A stretch of DNA of 64,000 bases. Origin: Cladocopium goreaui. Lineage: Eukaryota > Sar > Dinophyceae > Suessiales > Symbiodiniaceae. The position numbers were made by a program, and so were the translations under genes. Positions 19,577-29,399 of the stretch are shown one piece after another (within the stretch, counting starts at the first letter, position 1; each line of letters opens with the position of its first letter). The notes under the pieces are model-generated. The model did not search any database. It saw only the letters and a program-made list of their open reading frames with translations, and was not told the DNA's origin. The stretch spans positions 82,392-146,391 of the forward strand of contig CAMXCT020000370.1 in assembly GCA_947184155.2 (NCBI GenBank), given 5' to 3'.

Positions 19577-19850
19577 ATCATGGTCAAGTTTAATAAGTGA
19601 GTGTTCAAGCCTGCTGGCAAATAGCCAGGGCACATCTGATTGTCAAGTCGATATCCAGGGGCATATGCACAAAATAAGCTGAAAACACGCTCCGCACTTC
19701 GGGAATCAATGTAGACAGGAGATAGGGCGCCGCAACCAGGTGCTGGTTCAGAACATGGTTGGCAAAGAACACATAATCTCAGTCATCCAGCAACTTGAGA
19801 AGGTCAAAAACCCTGTCCAAAGAGTGAGCACCATGGCAATGGCAAAGCGC
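19577..19850 (-). pseudogene. Protein-like frame interrupted by one in-frame TGA
   Basis: The minus strand reads HGAHSLDRVFDLLKLLDD, then TGA, then DYVFFANHVLNQHLVAAPYL and on to CALAICQQ. Removing a single stop would join about 90 codons. Either the two halves are separate exons (CTTTGGACAG and GACTGAG are both acceptor-like), or the gene is broken here. It lies directly downstream of candidate exon 20286-19879 on the same strand. No family is recognised. Confidence 0.3.
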
Positions 19851-19878
19851 ATGTGCAAGCTCGTTTTTCAACGATCAA

Positions 19879-20286
19879 TTACAAATCCTCTCGAGCACCA
19901 TCGACCACCACAGACTTAATGGAAGCCAACGTTTCAAGCATGTGAGTAATGGCTATAAGACACATGGCCGTGTCATCAACCCGCAATGTCTTGCGGTGTT
20001 CCAACTGGAGCTGATCATCATCCCTGTAAAAACCACCCAACAGGCCCAACAGGTCAGCCGGCTTTCGAATGGGGCCTCGAATGGGGCCTGGATTGGATGG
20101 TTGGATCTGGTAGCGAGTGATATCTTTTTCCATCAGCTGAAGTACCACTTGAATCACTTCGGCATCTTTCAAGATGGCTGCCAAGGATGCCAAGCCCTGT
20201 AAAGGCCCACAGGTGTATCGAGAACCGCCAATTCTAGCCAGAATGCCCTTGGATATTCGATCATTCGGGCCGTCCGTAAGATGAAC
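19879..20286 (-). CDS. Candidate exon 3 of phase-0 chain, hypothetical protein
   Basis: From a GATCGCAG acceptor the minus strand is open for 135 codons up to TAA, reading VHLTDGPNDRISKGILARIG, LQGLASLAAILKDAEVIQVV, KPADLLGLLGGFYRDDDQLQ and HMLETLASIKSVVVDGARED. It begins in phase 0, matching the preceding exon's TTG|GTACGC donor (118-base intron). It is rich in hydrophobic helices with repeat-like LL/AI spacing, so a helical-repeat protein is possible, but I recognise no family. The real 3' end may be a donor before the TAA, several GTGGTG sites being available. Confidence 0.42.
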   Translation of the reverse strand, partial: VHLTDGPNDRISKGILARIGGSRYTCGPLQGLASLAAILKDAEVIQVVLQLMEKDITRYQIQPSNPGPIRGPIRKPADLLGLLGGFYRDDDQLQLEHRKTLRVDDTAMCLIAITHMLETLASIKSVVVDGAREDL

Positions 20287-20404
20287 CTGCGATCTACCTG
20301 AGTTGGCTTGCAAAGAGTGAATACAAGTGTTTTGTTTGACACAACCCCGCTACAGGATGCTACAGGAAGGTCTTGGAATCTAATTGCCTCCACATGCAGC
20401 GTAC

Positions 20405-20515
20405 CAAAGGAATTAAAGGAATCATGGAGTGCTCAAAATCCCTGAAACTTGCGAGCAAGGTGCCCAGAAAACGGTCCACGTGTTCCACAGCCCACTGTTT
20501 CAGCTTCACCCTCTC
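20405..20515 (-). CDS. Candidate exon 2 of phase-0 chain
   Basis: Exactly 37 codons between the acceptor TTCCTATCGCCCAG and the donor TTG|GTACGC on the minus strand: ERVKLKQWAVEHVDRFLGTL then LASFRDFEHSMIPLIPL. Phase 0 at both ends agrees with exons 20778-20620 and 20286-19879. Introns are 104 and 118 bases with GT...AG borders. Confidence 0.42.
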
Positions 20516-20619
20516 CTGGGCGATAGGAAACAAGCTTCAATGGCTGGTGAGGTTGGGAGTCCTTGAGCAACTAAACCTTGGAAACATGAGTTGAAAGAAG
20601 TCCGACAATACTATTCAAC

Positions 20620-20778
20620 TCGAAATCGCCAGGTGGCCTTTTTCTTCTTTGTCGAGAACCATCTGACAGCAAGCGCCCTTGCAGAAGCGAAGGACCAGTG
20701 CTCTTTGTTCTCTTCCCAAGTGTCCCGGAGAAAAATCTCAAAACGCTGTAGGTACCTTGGTACGGATAAAATCTCAAC
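20620..20778 (-). CDS. Candidate exon 1 of phase-0 chain
   Basis: Exactly 53 codons between an AAGCTTTCAG acceptor and a CGA|GTTGAA donor: VEILSVPRYLQRFEIFLRDT, WEENKEHWSFASARALAVRW and FSTKKKKATWRFR. The tryptophan-, arginine- and lysine-rich amphipathic composition is unlike the surrounding DNA translated in other frames. The upstream exon junction is not resolved. Confidence 0.42.
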
Positions 20779-21034
20779 CTGAAAGCTTTGAGTGGAACAG
20801 AGGTTGCAGAAAATTGAAATTCACCTGGACCATGGGTGTTTCTATTAGCTTTCTCAGTTTACGTTTGCATAAAGAAAATCATGCACTAGTATGTGGCCAG
20901 GTATGACATAACCTTCAACGGGGGTATCGCTATTTGGGAAGGTTCCATCGCTTGCAGTAGCTCATGTTTGTGTCATTTCTGAAAAGCCATGTGGCCATGT
21001 CCGTTCCCTGACACGTTTGGTCAATTGATGTTAC

Positions 21035-21203
21035 AGGGTCCAAGGCACTCTTCAAGGCCCTGGTGGAAGGATGAGTCCTTTCCAATGTGAAGAGCAGTCA
21101 CCGCCAAGGATTCCCAGGTCATTGCTGAGCGATGAAAGGAAGTGAAGGATTTTTTCCACATGTCTTCTGGGTAAATGGTGCTCAAGCCCAGAAACCACGA
21201 CTC
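21035..21203 (-). CDS. Candidate exon upstream of the phase-0 chain
   Basis: The minus strand reads ESWFLGLSTIYPEDMWKKSF, TSFHRSAMTWESLAVTALHI and GKDSSFHQGLEECLGP between an AAATGTCAG acceptor and a CCCT|GTAACA donor. It leaves in phase 1, so a further small exon or a different donor is needed before 20778. It probably belongs to the same hypothetical gene. Confidence 0.38.
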
Positions 21204-21460
21204 CTGACATTTCAGGCCGCTGTTTCTAGTGCAAAGCGATGGATTCTGAGTTCAATGCCAAAGCCTGGCTGAAACTAGTCGGGCAAACATTGCTTTAGTA
21301 ACTTTAGTATACTACTAGTGTTACTACTAGCATCTGCTAAAAGTTTCACCCGGAAAGTTGGGACGCTTCAAGTCTGAACTCAGCGATTAGATTTGAACAT
21401 CTTCCACAAGAAATATCAAGAAATATCAAGAAATGCGTTCATTGAAATATCTAAGATTTT

Positions 21461-22363
21461 CTAAGAATAGTCTTTCATTGAAAAGCAAACAAGTTGCTCT
21501 GACAAAAACCCAGATTCCGCGTCATCCAAGTGCTGCTTCTGACCTAAAGCTTGGCCACATCGCACCGCTGCCATCAGCATACTTGCTTGAATGGCTGGAC
21601 TAGCATCCATATCCCCAGGATCCCCGTCAGGTTCTTTCCGAACAAGAAATATTGAAGCTCCCGACATCTTTTGAAGCTTCATGGCCAACTCTGGAATCTC
21701 TGGGCTTCGCAGTAAATGCCCTAAGTGCTTCTCTGCAATCTCCTTGCTATCAGCGGTCATGGGCACATCACACAGTGCGGTCAAGGCCTGCAATTGACGA
21801 AGAACGCAGTTCTCTACAGAATCTCTTGAGGTCGCTATGCCCAAACAATCATGGGTCCACTTGGCTGCTTTGGCTTTGCTTCCTTTTCCATACTCCAACT
21901 CATACCCACTGAAGAGATTGGTGGTAAGCGAAAATCGCTTTGACAAATGGCGTGCTGCCAGGGTTGCAGAAGTGTTCAGCAACTGTTCGATCCGTTCTTT
22001 GTATGATGCTTCCAGCGCTGCCGGAGCTTGCTTTGCAGCTGCAACAAGTAAGAACGCTGAAAGTGTCCATGGCAATGAAAGAAGATTCATGAGAACTGTA
22101 ACTGTAAACAAACTTGTTGACATTTGACAGTGGTTTTGGACGACCGTGATACGAGTACAAGCTACAAGCATGTACAAGCTCTGTCTCAGCAACAAAAAAC
22201 GACTCGATGTCGTGGCGCTTGAGATTAGTACACAAAAAACCTTTGCAAGTGTTTGGATATTGCATGATATTGCTTTTATTTGAGCAAATTTTAGCTGATC
22301 AAAACTCCCTGCTGGGAATGGGCACGCAGGCATGTGAACTTGCGTTCCATTGGCAATTCTCAA
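21461..22363 (-). CDS. 300-codon open frame, hypothetical protein or long exon
   Basis: This is the longest non-repetitive open frame in the window. It opens at a TTG, so the true start is either the ATG at 22123 or a splice acceptor. From the ATG the first 30 residues are hydrophobic and signal-peptide-like (LFTVTVLMNLLSLPW, AFLLVAAAKQAPA), giving a 220-residue product. The same stretch is also a good intron end: GTTCTTACTTGTTGCAG precedes AAKQAPAALEASYKERIEQL. Further on are SKRFSLTTNLFSGYELEYGK, a soluble helical middle, PEIPELAMKLQKMSGASIFL, and LMAAVRCGQALGQKQHLDD before the stop. No family is recognised. It lies just upstream, on the same strand, of the exon chain at 21.2-19.9 kb and may be its first part. 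Confidence 0.55.
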   Translation of the reverse strand: MRIANGTQVHMPACPFPAGSFDQLKFAQIKAISCNIQTLAKVFCVLISSATTSSRFLLLRQSLYMLVACTRITVVQNHCQMSTSLFTVTVLMNLLSLPWTLSAFLLVAAAKQAPAALEASYKERIEQLLNTSATLAARHLSKRFSLTTNLFSGYELEYGKGSKAKAAKWTHDCLGIATSRDSVENCVLRQLQALTALCDVPMTADSKEIAEKHLGHLLRSPEIPELAMKLQKMSGASIFLVRKEPDGDPGDMDASPAIQASMLMAAVRCGQALGQKQHLDDAESGFLSEQLVCFSMKDYS

Positions 22364-22599
22364 GCCGAAAAGCTAGTCGTGCCCAAAAGTGGCTCCTTGC
22401 CAACAAACAGGTTACTTCCGGTCAACCCGACATCAACTTACCTGAATGGTAGTGATTGAAATCGATATCCTATTTCGTGCAATGCGTTTCTCTTCACTTG
22501 AAGAAAAGGATCCCACGATAGACCGGGGTCCCCTTTACACTATCGCTAACAGCAGGATTGAGAGAAAAATTATCCAATGGAGCGCAGACTGAATCATTT

Positions 22600-25275
22600 C
22601 TAGGTCAAACGTGCCCTGTGACAGCACGACTGATTATCCAAAAGATATCTGATTTCCTGACACTGTTGGTCACGGAAATCCTGCTGGCATGATGCGTTTG
22701 CTCTTGCAGCAGGTCCTAGACCTGAACTCCCGCAACTGTCGCCAGCCACAAACACTGTACTGCAACACTGCCTTAATGCCGTTAATTTCATACCTCGGTG
22801 GGTGTGTTCATCATTCAACAGAATTAATCCTTTGAATCCAGAGACCCATAGCTAATTCAGCAATATTCACGTTTGTGAAGACGAAATCGACCTGTCTCTA
22901 TATTGTCAGTATCTAAGGCTTGCAAGTAACACATTGACCAGTAATGCCAATAAAGAACCAAGATCAAGTGGAAACGCCATGACAGGCTCATCTTCTACGT
23001 CGCACGGAAGCCTGACAGCAAAGGTAGTCTGGTGGCCTTTTGAACATGGCTTCACTCCTGGTTGTGTATCTGAAATTTTGAAAAAATGGCATGGACATGC
23101 ATAGACTGGAGAATGCACACTTCCATTCAAAGAAGGGTTACAACCTGCATGAACAGATTTGGGAAGCGGGAAGCTACGGCTTAGATGTTCTGGCTTTTAA
23201 GATGCCAACGAATTCAACAGGCCTTCCCTCAAGTCACATAGGTCACTCGTCCTGCCTGGAACTCAAGGAAGCGGGTCAGGTGCTGAGCCGTCAGAGCTGA
23301 AGCCACCTGGTCGGGTAAGCTGCAGATAGCTGCAGATAGCTGCAACGATTGTATTTTGATGTATTTTGATGTATATTGTGAATCCATGTGCTGGTGCCGG
23401 CGTGGAAACCATTACTATTAAGATCCATGCATTATCATGTCTGTTTATTTTATGAACTCAAAAGAGGCTCCACCTACTACGATCAAAAGGATTCCATCAT
23501 CAGAAGGGTTGGGTTTAAAGAGACATCATTCTTGAGAATACTGCAGTAGAATTGTATCACATCGGATTGTCTACTATGACTATGATGGCTATTAGTGGAA
23601 CCATCATCACTCAAGTATGGGCACGGGACGCAGAGTCCAAGATGTCAATGAAACCAGTCCTATGATATCCTATGGAATCACATGTTCATGTCAACCCTCA
23701 TTTGAGCCCAGTTTCTGATTTCCACACCAATCATAAATTTGGCATGACTTCTCTTGAACACGGAAAAGAAGCAACATATTTCCCTGGAACCTTTTTTCGA
23801 AACCATTTACCCCATTCTTGGTGGTGATATTCCCATCTTTGTGGTCGAAATTCCAATCGTTCTTCGATTCATTTGCATTTTCCTGACATTTGAATATTGT
23901 ATAAATACAGTATTCTCAATATATACTCAATATACCAAATGGGGTATTCCATTCATCTATCCATAAATATCGGATAATATCGGTATGTTGTATAACTGGT
24001 TTGTCAAAAATGAGGCTGTTCAGGTCACCAATTTTGCCCTGTTCTGTGCCTCTGCAGTGGAGAAATCTTCGCCCGAGGCGTTTGAAGCCAGCAGTCGGCA
24101 CCTTTGCAGCGTCAATGAGGATCACGGAGGTCTCCCCCCGTTTTGGACAAACCATGTTGACATGGTATGCCTGGTATGGTATTGCTTGGTCAATTCTGAT
24201 TTCCGCGGTGGGATAAATGATGATAAATGTCACAGGTAAACACTCAGTGAGAATATCTCTCTACTTATATATATATAGGTGAGTGCAAAGGCAGAATCAA
24301 CAATTGTAGCCAATGCGGAGTCATGGGGAAAACGGATTGCAATCCAATTGGAAGATTTCCACAACGTGTCTTCAAGACTGTGAACGCTACCATCCCACTG
24401 TACCCCATTTGCTCCAGGTGCAGCACATCTCGCAGTACCACCGGCACAAGTCTGACCTTCCCAGGGTCGAGAAGAGACACGGTGGGAGCTCCAATGAAGA
24501 GCCGCATTACTGTTCTCAATACCGACTCATTTCATGAGGTGCTTTCGTGGAAACTGTGTTTGCAGTACCATAAGAATTGAGAACCAAAGATGACATGATC
24601 GAAGAAAAACATCTCTGGAACCTCACCAACTCCATGATGCTCCTGGCCTACGAACTTCATGTTGAGGAAGATTGAAGCAAATGAGGCCATGCCTAGGTGA
24701 ACACAGAATGCAAAGGGGAAAGCACATGCGTGGCCATCGACATGCCATCGACATCTTTGATGAATTAAACGTCAGTGTCTTGGCTTACAAACAAGCCGTG
24801 CATCTGTACATGATGTTGACAAACTGGATAAGACTATAGACTATAATATACTATAACTATATATATGATACTGTAAATTCCTCTATTCGAAAAAGTGGTT
24901 CAAAATCAGATGCTTCTATAGTTCTGATGGACACAGCCCGCCCCGACCATGGCTTTGCCAACATGAGATCCGCATTGTCTGCACTGAGACTGCAACACAT
25001 TGCGACCTCGACCTTACCGTATCGGCTTGGGGGCACCATTGTGTCTTGCAACATTTAGAGGCCGTTGTGATCTTGGGTTAATGTGATCAACATGTCATCA
25101 ATATGTCATCAATATATATCAAATTATATCAATAGGTCATCAATATGTCATCAATATCTCATCAATATGTCATCAATTGCAATGGCTGCAGTCACCCTCT
25201 TGGTGACCCCTTGAGGCAGGTGCCAATGCTTGGGCCAACTGCTGCAGCCACACTAGCAACTGGAACCTCAGGTCA
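22600..25275 (-). other. Cluster of further minus-strand exon candidates
   Basis: In minus-strand order, protein-like open blocks are: 25275-25173 (DDLRFQLLVWLQQLAQALAP); 25054-24885 (PPSRYGKVEVAMCCSLSADN, then FEPLFRIEEF); 24660-24550 (MKFVGQEHHGVGEVPEMFFF); 24515-24290 (TVMRLFIGAPTVSLLDPGKV); 24150-23990 (GETSVILIDAAKVPTAGFKR); 23085-22915 (after a TTCAAAATTTCAG acceptor: TQPGVKPCSKGHQTTFAVRL, LPCDVEDEPVMAF); and 22750-22610. Phases were not chained, and some blocks have equally open antisense frames, so this is a candidate gene region rather than a model. Confidence 0.3.
25090..25180. repeat. 11-bp repeat (ATATGTCATCA)
   Basis: About eight imperfect copies of an 11-bp unit ATATGTCATCA, ending just before the 25275-25173 exon candidate. 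Confidence 0.85.
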
Positions 25276-25350
25276 TCGAAGGTATCCCATAGGTATCCCA
25301 TAGGTATCCCATAGGTATCCCATAGGTATCCCATAGGTATCCCATGAATT
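25276..25350. repeat. 11-bp tandem repeat (GGTATCCCATA)
   Basis: Six to seven near-perfect copies of GGTATCCCATA. The same 11-bp period as the unrelated array about 100 bp to the left. Translations (MGYLWDTYGIP) are array artefacts. Confidence 0.93.
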
Positions 25351-25526
25351 CCCACGGTATCCCTGGATGGTTCTGCCATGTGTCACCGGGCCTGGAAGAA
25401 TTGTGCCAAGGGGACCAAGACCGAATCCGCAAAAGAGGCAGCTCTCTGTTTCAGGCCTGGCGAGAAGCAACAGACAGATCCAGACAGCGCATCTATCGAA
25501 AACACATTGAAGATTACATTGTCTGA
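25351..25526 (+). CDS. Weak plus-strand exon candidate
   Basis: The plus strand reads PGLEELCQGDQDRIRKRGSS, LFQAWREATDRSRQRIYRKH and IEDYIV, then stops. Highly charged, helix-like. The antisense strand is also open here, and the region is otherwise minus-biased, so strand is uncertain. Confidence 0.25.
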
Positions 25527-26199
25527 TGTATGCTGCATACAGCATATTCAAAATATGCTCAAATTGATCGAGTCATATCATGTCATATCATGTCATATCA
25601 GTGTTATTGGATAGTAAACCATCCCAATCAACATGATCTAAGGTTTAATATAGGCCTTTACTATATGTACGATATAAACCACAGTAGTTAAACCATATAT
25701 GGCCCACTGCTCTGCGCCTTCGGATGGCAAAAAGCTGCCACGCGGCACTGATGCCTCGGCGTGTATGCACTACTCATTTTCCGTCATTTTCCAGTATAAT
25801 CACTGTTCATATAACATTTGACATTTTATGACTGTATAATACTGTATACCGTATTTTATAATTGGAAGATCTTGGAATATATCATATATCTGTATACTGA
25901 TGTATACTGTATATAGGAATAGTCTGTTGGGTTTGGCCATGTCGTGGAGTATCTTCCATGACTTGTGCAGTCCTTCGGAAAGCAGGAGGAACAAGGTCAG
26001 GACGATGGAATATACACTGCATCATACATTCGCTTCCAAGAACAATGGTCCCAAGTTGCAAACTAAATTTGTACTGGGCTGACAAAAAGGAATCGCGTGA
26101 TTGCCCAACCGCAGACTTCATTAATCCAGGATAAGCCAGGTGTAATAAGCGCGACTTCAACTTCAACCAGCTTTTTTAAACATCCATTTAATTTAACCT

Positions 26200-26435
26200 A
26201 TGCAAACAGAGCTTCACCTCCAGTGTCTAAGATGATCCAAGTCCCCGAACTTGTCGGCCTGCTAAGGAAAGCCCCTCAGCTTGAAGAGCCTCAAAGCGGA
26301 AACGACCAATTCCGACAGTTGGAAACCCATGTGAATTTCAAATGGGTAACAACTTTTTTAATTCTTGATGTCTTTTGTTTAGTTCTTATTTGTTTTTCCG
26401 TTCAGTATTGGTATTTGCGGCATTATCGGAGCTAA
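26200..26435 (+). CDS. Weak plus-strand candidate with probable 59-bp intron
   Basis: The plus strand reads ASPPVSKMIQVPELVGLLRK and FRQLETHVNFKW. It then enters an apparent membrane segment (FLILDVFCLVLICFSV) that coincides with GTAACAAC...TTTTTCCGTTCAG, a plausible 59-bp GT...AG intron (about 26346-26404). If so, the membrane helix is an artefact of translating intron pyrimidines. Confidence 0.25.
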
Positions 26436-26439
26436 AATG

Positions 26440-26700
26440 TCCAATTTGGACGGCATTTGCAGCATTTTGGATCTTGAATCTCTCTTTTTGCAGCACATTT
26501 GCTGCATTCCGGATCATTCCGGAGTTAGATGCTGTACTTTATACTTTGCGCTGAATTTTCTGCAGCATATTTAAGCTGAAACCTCTTAATCATATGCATT
26601 GTATTTGCAGGAGTTTGGAGTTTGAATCTGCATTTTGCATTTTATTTGCAGCATTTTGGAGCTTGAATCTCTCGTGTGCAGAGTTGTAGCATGTCGGAGC
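26440..26700. repeat. Diverged repeats of TTTGCAGCATTTTGGA-type units
   Basis: Words such as GCAGCATTTTGGATCTTGAA (26459) and GCAGCATTTTGGAGCTTGAA (26649), with GCAGCACATTTGCTGCATTC between, repeat with irregular spacing. An old minisatellite or decayed element; no gene is seen. Confidence 0.6.
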
Positions 26701-26799
26701 CGGCGTCGAACAGAGTAGCGCGTACAAGAATTTAATTTGATTTATACAATTGCCCTTGTGAGAAACCTTCAATCCCTCAATTGCCCTTGTTCGAAGCCG

Positions 26800-26925
26800 A
26801 AATACTAGAAGCCAAAAATCAAAACATCAGAAGTAGGAAAAAGCCAAGAAATCAAAAGCTACAAAAGCCAAGAAGCCAAAGGCTACAAATGCCAAGAAAC
26901 CCAGAAAGCCAAAGATACGGAAGCA
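26800..26925. repeat. Purine-rich degenerate repeat (AAGCCAAGAA / GCTACAAA)
   Basis: Imperfect repeats of AAAAGCCAAGAAATCAAAAG and GCTACAAAAGCCAAGAAGCC. Its translation (KPRNQKLQKPRSQRLQ) is low-complexity and not called as a protein. Confidence 0.7.
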
Positions 26926-27424
26926 AGCCCGAGGCTGGAAACAGACAAAAAACAAGCAACCAATACCCCTCCAGGCTAAACTCCGCTTGATGGTTAACGA
27001 AACAAAGCAAATCAGTCTAAGCGTCCTAGATGATACCGGTTGTTTCCGCACAAAACACGGAAGTGAATCAAAATGCAGCTGCTCATTTCAGATGGTGCAA
27101 ACTGAAAAGCTACTTTGGGTGGGGAAACATCAAGACCATCAGGGAAGTAAGTAAGCTGCAGGAATGTACATTCATCCTCCGACCCCTAGACATGAATTGA
27201 GATGAATCTGTTTTTGATATTATTAATTATTACTGTATTACATATTGTAAATTATTGAAATACTTTGCCACCTGCTCTTTGCTGTACATGATGCTTAATA
27301 AAGGTTTGATTATGGAAACTGCCAATCTCTCTATCGACACTCTGCCGCCGTCACAGGCCTCTGGGGAGGCCAAAAAGGCTGGAGGACCACAGGCATACAG
27401 GCTCACACCTCCATGTGACCTGGG

Positions 27425-27597
27425 TGATTGTAGCAGTGTAATGCAGTGTAGCAACCAGTGAAACATCGTGCTGTCTGTATCACACTTTTACCATCTTTTA
27501 CCCTTTGGATCCCAACTGCTCCAGTTGCTAAATATATGCCCGTGTGGTGAAGGCTGAAAAGTACTGTGTTTAATTGCATTGAGAGGACGAGGCGGAC
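27425..27597 (-). CDS. Candidate exon, hypothetical
   Basis: The minus strand between GCAATGAG and a CACCCAG|GTCACATGG donor reads VRLVLSMQLNTVLFSLHHTG, IYLATGAVGIQRVKDGKSVI and QTARCFTGCYTALHCYNHP. The pattern of hydrophobic strands and a GAVGIQRVKDGK turn is protein-like. No family assigned. Confidence 0.32.
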
Positions 27598-27872
27598 CTC
27601 ATTGCACATAGTTTCCTTGAGAAGAGACTTCTTCGATCCATCTTCATCTCAAATCAGGTACAGTAGATGAGGTTGCCACAGTGTGCTGGATGCAATGCTG
27701 TATGTTGCTGAGACTCCTACCAATGGATTTTCCGCAAGGCAACCTGAGATGCGCCATCTGCAACACCACCTTCAATCAAGTTCACATGAAATATCATGAA
27801 CTATAAGCCGCAAAGATCGCAAAGCTTGAACTCAGCTTTATAAATCCCCGATGCCCTGCGTTCCTAGCGTTC

Positions 27873-28240
27873 CTATGCCCAAGTGGTCTTAATTCCTAAT
27901 GTTGTCCCAGTCACCTCCTCTGTGGTGGTCGGAAGTCCACTGCTGCCTCCAGTGTACATGGCCTGGCGATTGCGCCATCTCGAGGAAAGTAGAGCTAGAA
28001 GGGTCAGCTGGAAACCATGATTTTTATCGATGTAAAATTGTTCATCCAATTTTGGGAGAAAGACCATTTCATTTCAGTAGAATTATTCTCTTCAACAGCA
28101 GCAAGATGCCAAACCAGCATGAGACAACTTATGGGCCTCTCCGGCTTGCGCTGAGCGAGTTCGCTGGGTGCAGCGCGACATGAGGTTTCGGAGGAAGGTG
28201 GCCTCAATGAACAACAATCCACGCAAGGAGCGTGTACCTG
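27873..28240 (-). other. Weak minus-strand coding blocks
   Basis: At 28170-28090 the minus strand reads AAPSELAQRKPERPISCLML and VWHLAAVEENN. At 27975-27873 it reads RWRNRQAMYTGGSSGLPTTT and ends in a stop. The plus strand is open across the same interval, so strand is not certain. Confidence 0.22.
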
Positions 28241-28602
28241 GCTATGGCATGCTACTTGGGATCTCCAAAAAATGGAAATTGTGCCCATTTGATGGCCAAT
28301 TTAAGAGTGACATGACATGATATGACATAATTAATGCATTTTGACCCGATTTTGAGACAGACCCGTATGATTCCGTATGGATATGTATGGATGTGGAAGA
28401 AACACCATGAACGCCGGATAGCCCCGGTGAACCCCACAGGGTCTTGAGATCGACCAACTGTAGCATGTAAGTAGCATGTAGGGATCACTCCTGGACATAT
28501 AGGGAGTAATTTCAGGAATGGCTTGTGACTCTGCAGTCTTTGGATGCTAGTAGCACGAATCTCAAATGTCTTTCTGTCTGACCCAAGGTCTCCATTGAAT
28601 GC

Positions 28603-28940
28603 TCATGGTCGCGTCATTTGCAAGTCTCCGGTGTCATAAGAGTACGACCTGTTTGAGGATGACAACAAAAGCAACACGTTCAGCTCCCACTGAGTTTGGG
28701 TCATCCACATCTGCATCAGCCTTACATTCGGAAGTCCGAGGACAAACTCTCTTATACTAATATCTTGTGCACGTTGCAGTTGTTGATAGGAAAGCCTTTC
28801 TGAAGAACTTGGCTGGAAATTCACTAGACAATTGTAGCTTCTAGTCTCCGTGCTTGCAACGACTTTCTGCCCTGTCTGAGCATTCAGGGTGGACACTCTG
28901 TGACTGAGACACATCAGGCACGTCTTTCTCTTTCCACAGT
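28603..28940 (-). CDS. Candidate exon (about 110 codons), hypothetical
   Basis: The minus strand reads KTCLMCLSHRVSTLNAQTGQ, KVVASTETRSYNCLVNFQPS, SSERLSYQQLQRAQDISIRE, FVLGLPNVRLMQMWMTQTQW and so on to a stop. Upstream residues (SYIFVIFLLDCGK) coincide with a pyrimidine tract and are probably intron. It lies on the same strand as neighbours 29255-29040 and 27597-27425. Confidence 0.35.
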
Positions 28941-29039
28941 CAAGTAGAAAGATTACGAAAATATACGAAAATCGTAATCTATCAGAATTTGACATGATTT
29001 TGGAAACAGAAGCTACTCTGGCCTACCAATAAAATGCAA

Positions 29040-29255
29040 AAAACTGCATGATTGAAGACAAACTACTGTGCTGAGCATTGAAAGAGCCACTTGCACATCA
29101 GAATCATCAACAGAATTGGATAGAATTGGTATCTTCGAATCCTCACCAAGGGAACTTGCTGAGAGTCCGGCAGGCAAATTGTCTGTCCTACCAATAGATT
29201 GAGGGCAATCAACGTGGAAACTTGCAACTGCTGCAAAACGCTCAGTATGTTTCAT
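29040..29255 (-). CDS. Candidate exon, hypothetical
   Basis: The minus strand reads RFAAVASFHVDCPQSIGRTD, NLPAGLSASSLGEDSKIPIL and SNSVDDSDVQVALSMLSTVV up to a TATTG|GTAGGCC donor. A block just upstream (about 29390-29275: SLTQSFFTSPGLPSAVAAEH, LVPSAGGLIWGHHG) continues the same strand. No family recognised. Confidence 0.34.
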
Positions 29256-29399
29256 GACCTTCTCAAGGCCAGTTTCTTTTCATTTCTGTTCCATGGTGAC
29301 CCCAGATCAAGCCTCCTGCGCTTGGCACCAGATGCTCCGCTGCGACTGCCGAAGGCAGGCCTGGGCTAGTGAAGAATGACTGGGTGAGGGATGTAGAAC

